In this document: in pieces, positions 1-4,107 of the stretch
Numbering within the stretch: the first letter of the stretch is position 1
Layout of the letters: every line of letters begins with the position of its first letter
DNA from: Nitrospiria bacterium
GTDB lineage: Bacteria > Nitrospirota > Nitrospiria > Nitrospirales > UBA8639
Length of the DNA stretch: 5,746 nucleotides
Assembly (NCBI GenBank): GCA_030430725.1
Contig: JAUIKP010000239.1
Span: 1-5,746, forward strand
Reading direction: 5' to 3'
Position numbers and translations under genes: made by a program
Notes under the pieces: generated by a model
What the model was told of the DNA's origin: nothing
What the model saw: the letters and a program-made list of their open reading frames with translations, nothing else
Databases searched by the model: none

Positions 1-49
1 TGGATACAGCCCTTTCTGGCTTAGCTGAGCTCTTTGTCCAATTGTTCAT
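1..49 (-). CDS. 5' end of an unidentified gene (first 16 codons, cut by window edge)
   Basis: Reading the minus strand from an ATG at 49-47 gives MNNWTKSSAKPERAVS with no stop before the window edge. The case for a real gene is the ribosome binding site: AAAAGGAG ends 7 bases before the ATG, as good a match as the one in front of the large gene at 3278. The gene runs in the same direction as that gene but lies beyond its terminator (128-158), so it is probably transcribed separately. The 16 visible residues are polar, with no signal peptide or membrane segment yet apparent, and are too few to name a family. The alternative is a chance ATG behind a purine-rich run; the sequence left of the window would settle it. 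Confidence 0.55.
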   Translation of the reverse strand, partial: MNNWTKSSAKPERAVS

Positions 50-56
50 TCTCCCT

Positions 57-62
57 CTCCTT
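57..62 (-). promoter_or_regulatory. Ribosome binding site of the left-edge gene
   Basis: AAGGAG on the minus strand, with 7 bases between it and the ATG at 49. It is a full six-base match to the anti-Shine-Dalgarno sequence and is the main reason to believe the partial gene. Confidence 0.6.
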
Positions 63-97
63 TTGTGGTTCTGGTGAGCAATGAACCTCGTTAGGCG

Positions 98-126
98 TTC
101 ATGTCTGCCGTAGGTCTGCGTGTCAA
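98..126 (-). promoter_or_regulatory. Possible sigma70-type promoter for the left-edge gene
   Basis: On the minus strand a perfect TTGACA (126-121) is followed after 17 bases by CATGAA (103-98), which matches only three of six positions of TATAAT. The TTGACA begins just past the T-run of the terminator at 128-158, so one gene's transcript would end where the next gene's promoter starts. The weak -10 box keeps this tentative. Confidence 0.3.
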
Positions 127-127
127 C

Positions 128-158
128 AAAAAAGGGGTGAGAAAATTTTCTCACCCCT
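128..158 (-). terminator. Intrinsic terminator of the large secreted-protein gene
   Basis: Bases 133-158 form a perfect 26-base palindrome (AGGGGTGAG on one arm, CTCACCCCT on the other, with an AAAATTTT centre). The plus strand has six A at 128-133, so the minus-strand RNA reads as a GC-rich hairpin followed by six U, the classic Rho-independent form. It lies about 130 bases past the stop codon at 291. The plus-strand side is followed by CCCTGGG, not T, so it should work mainly in the minus direction. Confidence 0.9.
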
Positions 159-230
159 CCCTGGGTTGCATCTCTTCCATGAGATTTCCTTAGACTATGA
201 GAGCGCATTCATTGGTCAAGGACTAATATA

Positions 231-256
231 TTTCCATTTAAATAAATCAATGGAAA
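231..256. repeat. Short inverted repeat in the 3' untranslated region
   Basis: TTTCCATT (231-238) and AATGGAAA (249-256) are exact 8-base inverted arms around an AT-rich 10-base loop. It lies between the stop codon at 291 and the terminator. It is AT-rich and has no T-run, so it is not a terminator. It could be a weak RNA hairpin protecting the 3' end, or chance in AT-rich DNA. Confidence 0.35.
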
Positions 257-290
257 ACATTTCGGCCTCACTTCCACGCTCTCACTCAAC

Positions 291-3278
291 CTAAAACGGC
301 GGAAAGGTCAACCTTCCGTTCACGGTAATCGGAGAAGCCAACCCATCAGGATCCTCCAAAACGGTGTTCGAAAAATTGGCAGTACCCCCCGATGGGTTGA
401 CAGTTACTCCATTGCAGGTGCCAGGGACAGAAGTAGGTAAACCCGGAAAATATGACCCGTAACAACCCCATCCGGTTATATTCGGAACCGGTCCGGCCAC
501 AAAAGATGTTGAGCTAAGTTCGCCGGTTGTATAGTTGAAAACTATACCAAAAACCTCCTGGTGCTCCTGGGGTGTGTTGTAATAGATACCTTCTCCCACA
601 ACCACGCTGCCAAGAAGTTGTTGAGGATCTTTTCCGGTTTGACCAATGTTTGCCACAAATGTGCCTCCCACACTTGCAGGCGCACCAGTAATGGTCAATG
701 TCCCTCCTATGCCGCCGCTGGTTGGAGGGGGGGAGGGCGGCGAATTGATGGTGAGACTGAACAATTCCTGCGCCGACTGAGAAGGGTTCCCACTGTCCCG
801 CACTCGAATCGTCGCCAGGAATTTTCCTGCTGTGGTTGGAGTGCCGCTGATCTGTCCGGTGGATGGATTGAGTGTGAGCCCTGGTGGTAAGGACCCCGAA
901 AACACCGTCCATGAAAACGAGGGCGTTCCTCCGAATTTTGCGAGCGTGATGCTATAGGATTTGTTCACCGTTCCTGCGGGCAAGGTCGATGCTGTGGTGA
1001 TGCTGAGCGGGGGAGCTACCGGCCGCCCGGCAATGATCCAATCTGTGGAGACTGTGCCCGGGAATGCCTCGGAGGCGATTGCCAAGCCATTTAATAGCCA
1101 ACACCGCACGGCCCCGGTCGTGGTGTTGTACCAAATCACATCCGCCTTCCCATCGCCATCCGAATCGCCCACCTGCTCAATCTGCCATTGTGCGGATAAC
1201 CCATCCAGGGAGCCCGTTGACGCAATCGCAGTGCCATTTAGCAGCCATAATTCCACATCCCCGCTACTCGTGTTGCGCCAGAGGAGGTCGGTCTTGCCGT
1301 CGCCGTTCACATCGCCCACTCCCGCGAATTGCAAATCCGGCGACGCGTTGCCAGGGATGCCGGAGGACGTCATGGTTAACCCGTTCATTACCCAGATGGC
1401 CACCGCATGGCTCGTGCCATTTCGCCAAATGAGATCAGCTTTGCCATCGCTGCTCACATCGCCTAGTCCTGCGAGCTGCCAGTTGAGGGACACTTTCCCC
1501 AAAAATCCCGAGGCGGCGATCCTGGTCCCGTTCATCAACCAGATTGCGGTGTTGCCATCGTTGGAATTACGCCAGACGAGGTCGGCCTTGTCATCTCCAT
1601 TCAAATCTCCCACGGCTTGCAGGCTCCATGCGGTTGGCACACTAGCGGGAAAGCCCACGGAGGAAATGGTCGTCCCATTCATCAGCCAGATGGCCACGGT
1701 GGCACTGGTGGTATGCCGCCAGATGACATCGGCCTTGCCATCGCCATTTACATCGCCAATCCCGGCGACTTGCCAGGCGAGGGGCACGCCGCCCGGGAAG
1801 CCGGTCGATCCAATGGTGGCTCCATTCAGCAGCCAGATCGCGGTGCTGCCAGTCCTGGTATTCCGCCAGAGCAGATCGCTAGTGCCATTGCCATCCAGGT
1901 CGGTGCTCCCTCCCCTGTTTGTAGGCAGGAAGCCGTCAGGGTCATGAACAAAGACACCATAGTTTGCAATTCCGGGTGCCCCCGGCACTATATTGTCGGC
2001 ATACGATACAAATGCCACTCTCCTGCCCGCCGCGCTGAGGGAGGGCACGGCACTAAAATCGTTCGCCTGGCCTCCGCCCGTGGCGACACTCACTCGCGTC
2101 GTTTGCCCCGTCTGCCGATTATGGACAAAGACATCGGAATGCTCATTGGTATCACCTGAGACCAGATTGTCGGCTGAGGACGAAAACGCGACTATCCGGC
2201 CATCTAGACTGAGCGAGGGCCCGTAGCTATAACCGTTTCCCTGTCCTCCTCCCGTGGCCACGCTCACTCGTGTGGTCTGACCTGTCTGCCGGTCATGGAC
2301 AAAGACATCACGTCCGTTCTCAAACGTAATTCCTGATCCATTGGCGTTGGTATCTCCACTGACCAGATTCGAGGCTGAGGACCCAAACGCCACTATCCGG
2401 CCATCCCCGTTGATCGAAGGAAGTCCACTCGCCTGGTTCGCCTGTGCCCCGCCGGTGGCCACGCTCACCCGAGTGGTTTCCCCGGTCAGCCTGTTATGCA
2501 CAAACACATCATCAGAGGCATTGGTATCCCCCGGGACGAGATTGTCTGCTTGGGAGGAAAAGGCCACCCACTGGCCATCCGCGCTGATGGCGAGGCTATA
2601 ACTCATCCCATTGGCCAATTCGCCACCTGTCGATACGTTGACCAACGTCGTTTCTCCGGTTTGCCGGTCATGCACAAAAATTTTTTCATAGGCCACGATC
2701 TCCCCTTCCACGCTCAAAGAGCTGGGAAGGGACCCAAAGGCCACCCATCGGCCATTCGCACTGATGGAGGGGGAAAAGCTATCGGTCTCAAACTCTCCGC
2801 CTCCAGGAGGCACGCTTACCCGCGTGATGATTCCGGTTTGACGATCATTCACAAATACGTCGAAGACCTGGTTGGTGTCTCCCGAAATTAAGTTGTCGGC
2901 AAAAGACGCAAAGGCCACCCATCGGCCATCCGCGCTAGCGGAGGGAGAGAGGCTTGCCGAATTCCCTGCGGTGCCTCCTTGGGTCCGGCTTATTAATTCG
3001 GTGTCTCCCGAATTCAGGTCACGAATATACACATCCAACCATTCGTTAGTATCTGTTGAAACCAAATGGTCAAAAGATATAAATGCTAACCAACGCCCAT
3101 TTCCGCTAAGAGAGAACTCAAATCCATACACTGACGGCGGGCCAACGGATCCCTCCACCCATGTGGTCGTTTGGGCCTCGGTTCTTAGCGGTAGCGTTCC
3201 TAGCAATATTATGAGGAGCCCGCAGAATTCTGCCAGGAGCCATGCCCTTTTCACATGACGGCTTTGGGATGTGTTCAT
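291..3278 (-). CDS. Secreted multidomain protein: PD40 propeller, VCBS/FG-GAP repeats, Ig-like domain
   Basis: A complete 995-residue exported protein. Residues 1-35 are a Sec signal peptide (basic RHVKR, then a Leu/Ile core, with likely cleavage TEA|Q). Residues 54-450 hold seven PD40/TolB-like repeats with the core pattern S-x-DGRxVAFxS-ADNLVSGDTN-DVFVHDRQTG-TTRVSV. Residues 458-751 hold six VCBS/FG-GAP-like repeats of exactly 49 residues, each with an acidic DxNxDGxxD calcium-type loop followed by LLWRN and IWLLNG. Residues 757-847 are a He_PIG Ig-like domain (SLPPGLTLNPSTGQISGTP). A proline-rich linker (847-853) leads to an unassigned C-terminal domain (857-995) with two cysteines, C939 and C955, that could form a disulfide. 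No catalytic motif, transmembrane anchor, LPXTG or PEP-CTERM signal is visible. From family knowledge such proteins bind ligands, surfaces or calcium; the actual role is unknown. The start is fixed by AAGGAG 8 bases upstream and by the signal peptide following at once. It appears monocistronic, with its own terminator at 128-158. Confidence 0.95.
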   Translation of the reverse strand: MNTSQSRHVKRAWLLAEFCGLLIILLGTLPLRTEAQTTTWVEGSVGPPSVYGFEFSLSGNGRWLAFISFDHLVSTDTNEWLDVYIRDLNSGDTELISRTQGGTAGNSASLSPSASADGRWVAFASFADNLISGDTNQVFDVFVNDRQTGIITRVSVPPGGGEFETDSFSPSISANGRWVAFGSLPSSLSVEGEIVAYEKIFVHDRQTGETTLVNVSTGGELANGMSYSLAISADGQWVAFSSQADNLVPGDTNASDDVFVHNRLTGETTRVSVATGGAQANQASGLPSINGDGRIVAFGSSASNLVSGDTNANGSGITFENGRDVFVHDRQTGQTTRVSVATGGGQGNGYSYGPSLSLDGRIVAFSSSADNLVSGDTNEHSDVFVHNRQTGQTTRVSVATGGGQANDFSAVPSLSAAGRRVAFVSYADNIVPGAPGIANYGVFVHDPDGFLPTNRGGSTDLDGNGTSDLLWRNTRTGSTAIWLLNGATIGSTGFPGGVPLAWQVAGIGDVNGDGKADVIWRHTTSATVAIWLMNGTTISSVGFPASVPTAWSLQAVGDLNGDDKADLVWRNSNDGNTAIWLMNGTRIAASGFLGKVSLNWQLAGLGDVSSDGKADLIWRNGTSHAVAIWVMNGLTMTSSGIPGNASPDLQFAGVGDVNGDGKTDLLWRNTSSGDVELWLLNGTAIASTGSLDGLSAQWQIEQVGDSDGDGKADVIWYNTTTGAVRCWLLNGLAIASEAFPGTVSTDWIIAGRPVAPPLSITTASTLPAGTVNKSYSITLAKFGGTPSFSWTVFSGSLPPGLTLNPSTGQISGTPTTAGKFLATIRVRDSGNPSQSAQELFSLTINSPPSPPPTSGGIGGTLTITGAPASVGGTFVANIGQTGKDPQQLLGSVVVGEGIYYNTPQEHQEVFGIVFNYTTGELSSTSFVAGPVPNITGWGCYGSYFPGLPTSVPGTCNGVTVNPSGGTANFSNTVLEDPDGLASPITVNGRLTFPPF
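1026..1907 (-). repeat. Six tandem 147-bp units encoding 49-residue VCBS/FG-GAP-like repeats
   Basis: Residues 458-751 divide into six units of exactly 49 residues (starting at 458, 507, 556, 605, 654 and 703) with no insertion or deletion. Each opens with a calcium-loop motif: DLDGNGTSD, DVNGDGKAD, DLNGDDKAD, DVSSDGKAD, DVNGDGKTD, DSDGDGKAD. Each then has a WRN-type strand, an IWLLNG/IWLMNG strand and a closing W-x-x-A/Q-G strand. Units 3 and 4 deviate in the loop (DD for DG, and SSD for NGD). The constant period suggests a closed beta-propeller or regular solenoid that does not tolerate length change. Confidence 0.9.
1929..3119 (-). repeat. Seven PD40/WD40-like beta-propeller repeats
   Basis: Repeats begin near residues 54, 110, 168, 228, 286, 353 and 411. 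Units 2, 4 and 6 are the most regular at about 50 residues. Unit 3 has a diverged middle (SLPSSLSVEGEIVAYEKIF replaces the ADNLVSGDTN segment). Unit 5 carries an insertion of roughly ten residues near 311-322. Unit 7 stops after VFVHDPDGF and lacks the TTRVSV strand. Seven is a normal blade number for TolB-like propellers, so a closed ring is likely. The repeats are also visible at DNA level, which suggests past duplication inside the gene. Confidence 0.88.
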
Positions 3279-3286
3279 CAGCGGCT

Positions 3287-3292
3287 CTCCTT
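3287..3292 (-). promoter_or_regulatory. Ribosome binding site of the secreted-protein gene
   Basis: AAGGAG on the minus strand (within AAAAAGGAGAG), 8 bases before the ATG at 3278. The strength and spacing fix the start codon. Confidence 0.85.
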
Positions 3293-3306
3293 TTTCGGAC
3301 TGTCTG

Positions 3307-3335
3307 TCTATAGAGGGATGAGTTTAAATGGATTA
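3307..3335 (-). promoter_or_regulatory. Weak promoter candidate close to the secreted-protein gene
   Basis: TATAGA (3312-3307, minus strand) resembles a -10 box and would start a leader of about 22 bases holding the ribosome binding site. The -35 position at 17-base spacing reads TAATCC, a poor match. It matters because a promoter here would lie downstream of the orphan terminator at 3365-3405; without one the gene would depend on read-through. Low confidence. Confidence 0.2.
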
Positions 3336-3364
3336 GTGATAAGGTATATCCTGTTCACCAGAAC

Positions 3365-3405
3365 AAAAAAAGCGTGATAAACGGACTGTGTCCGCGTATC
3401 ACGCT
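3365..3405 (-). terminator. Orphan intrinsic terminator (minus strand)
   Basis: AGCGTGATA (3371-3379) pairs with TATCACGCT (3397-3405). After a 2x2 internal mismatch (AA against CG), CGGAC (3382-3386) pairs with GTCCG (3390-3394) around a TGT loop. The plus strand has seven A at 3365-3371, giving a run of seven U after the hairpin in minus-strand RNA. This is a strong Rho-independent terminator, yet no credible protein gene lies upstream on that strand before the divergent gene at 4104. It must end a small RNA, a small unrecognised gene, or a leader transcript of the gene at 3278, whose ATG is about 87 bases further on. Confidence 0.85.
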
Positions 3406-3474
3406 CCTCTGTGTTTTCTCTGCCCGCACCATGTGATCTCCCGAGTGGGAACGTCTTATTCCACTGTGCGTGGC
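3365..3474 (-). ncRNA. Candidate small RNA or terminating leader RNA
   Basis: Just upstream of the orphan terminator, minus-strand RNA can fold further. GTGCG-T-GGC (3466-3474, plus-strand letters) pairs with GCCCGCAC (3422-3429), giving 8 GC-rich pairs with one bulged base. Directly adjoining on one side, TTCCACT (3459-3465) pairs with AGTGGGAA (3444-3451), again with one bulge. A 14-base unpaired stretch (3430-3443) lies on the other side. With the terminator this makes a compact RNA of at least 110 bases. The 5' end is not defined; a weak promoter-like TTGATT...AAAGAT pair lies on the minus strand around 3515-3545. I do not recognise a known riboswitch or sRNA family. The alternative is chance folding above an otherwise simple terminator. 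Confidence 0.4.
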
Positions 3475-4015
3475 CTCCCTGCCGAAAAAGGATGCAATCA
3501 CTTTGATGTTGAGGAATCTTTGCTCTTTGTGTGAATAAAATCAACATTAATTTTTCTCTCCATTGAATTTTTCTGGCCCTCGATGTATTCCAGGGAATTA
3601 CTATGGCAGTGTCGGATTTTATCTATTGAGTCGAAGGAGGTTTTGGTCAGGGGGTGGTAGACGAGTAGGGCGCATGTGGGTGAGAAATACGCCATTAGGC
3701 GCTATATGATTGAGATGTGAGATATTCAGGTTGCGAACATCACGTTGGCGATTGAAAATTGGTGAAAGGTTGGGCTGACCCAGCTAAGGAAGGTTGCTGA
3801 ATTTTGAACGGTTGATGGAAAGGTTACGTTTTCTGGAATGGCGTCTTGAGGGAAAAGAATGATCTCGCTTGTTTCTGTCTTTTTCATCTGGTCACAGATC
3901 CTTCGTCAGGGCCTCAGGATGACCATGTGATTGAGGGCTACTCCAGAGACACATTATTCGTCCAATTCCTGAATGGGGAAATCCAATTGTTTGCAAACTC
4001 TTGATTTTTTATCCA
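3475..4015. other. Intergenic stretch without a recognisable gene
   Basis: Stops are frequent in all frames. The only open frames (minus strand, 3695-3498 and 3547-3308) lack a ribosome binding site, and the second runs straight through the orphan terminator. I see no protein family, tRNA or transposon remnant. The only structured item is the palindrome at 3889-3925. GC content is clearly lower than in the flanking genes, with AT-rich runs near 3535-3575 and from 3990 on. Confidence 0.6.
3889..3925. repeat. REP-like palindromic element
   Basis: TGGTC (3889-3893) pairs with GACCA (3921-3925), and inside it ATCCT (3898-3902) pairs with AGGAT (3916-3920). The minus strand reads TCATCCTGAGG, a short centre, then GAAGGATCT. 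From memory this resembles a class of scattered intergenic palindromes of the form CATCCTGAG...GAAGGATCT found in many environmental bacterial genomes. Only one copy is in the window, so the repeat nature is inferred, not seen. Confidence 0.45.
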
Positions 4016-4043
4016 TTGAAATTTGTTTATGTTTTCTTATTAG
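4016..4043 (+). promoter_or_regulatory. Promoter candidate A for the decarboxylase gene
   Basis: TTGAAA (4016-4021; five of six to TTGACA), a 16-base spacer, then TATTAG (4038-4043; four of six to TATAAT), in AT-rich DNA. It would give a 5' leader of about 55 bases before the TTG start at 4104. Confidence 0.35.
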
Positions 4044-4054
4044 GTTGTGGCTTC

Positions 4055-4082
4055 TTTTTATTAGGATTTAATCCGATATAAT
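4055..4082 (+). promoter_or_regulatory. Promoter candidate B for the decarboxylase gene (perfect TATAAT)
   Basis: A perfect TATAAT lies at 4077-4082, with only a poor -35 match (TTTTTA at 4055-4060, 16-base spacing). Transcription would start near 4089, leaving a leader of about 15 bases that begins right at the ribosome binding site. That is short, so this is less comfortable than candidate A despite the better -10 box. Confidence 0.3.
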
Positions 4083-4107
4083 GACAATGAGGATGAATCA
4101 ATCTTGA
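4081..4107 (+). other. Possible eight-codon upstream reading frame overlapping the decarboxylase start
   Basis: ATG at 4081 opens MTMRMNQS and ends at TGA 4105-4107, so its stop overlaps the TTG start codon (4104-4106) in the arrangement TTGA. Two more ATGs (4087 and 4093) lie in the same frame. The overlap looks like translational coupling, but no clear ribosome binding site precedes the mini-frame (an AGGA lies 14 bases upstream). If promoter B is used, the first ATG is not transcribed. Confidence 0.15.
4089..4092 (+). promoter_or_regulatory. Ribosome binding site supporting the TTG start
   Basis: GAGG (in AATGAGGATG) lies 11 bases before the TTG at 4104. It is a modest match at slightly long spacing. 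No in-frame ATG exists between the upstream stop (4062-4064) and codon 81, so this site and TTG decide the start. Confidence 0.5.

Noticed and set aside
81..102. GTTAGGC core with flanking ATGAAC/GTTCAT, suggestive of an integron attC half-site
   Set aside because: No matching RYYYAAC partner at a proper distance, no second attC and no integrase; the 7-base core is degenerate and expected by chance.
961..1947. Long plus-strand open frame of 328 codons opposite the VCBS repeats
   Set aside because: It is the antisense shadow of the 147-base repeat array; its repeated peptides only mirror that period. It has no ribosome binding site or recognisable domain.
3422..3474. Possible c-di-GMP (GEMM-I) riboswitch because of a CACGCACAG string on the minus strand
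   Set aside because: The match is limited to that short string; the conserved GGGACGCAAAGCC-like segment and the second stem are absent.
3308..3547. Minus-strand open frame of 79 codons
   Set aside because: It reads straight through the strong terminator at 3365-3405, which a real gene would not do.
3498..3695. Minus-strand open frame of 65 codons in the intergenic region
   Set aside because: It has no ribosome binding site before its ATG, no recognisable motif and an unconvincing composition. It would supply a source for the orphan terminator, but the evidence is too thin to call it a gene.
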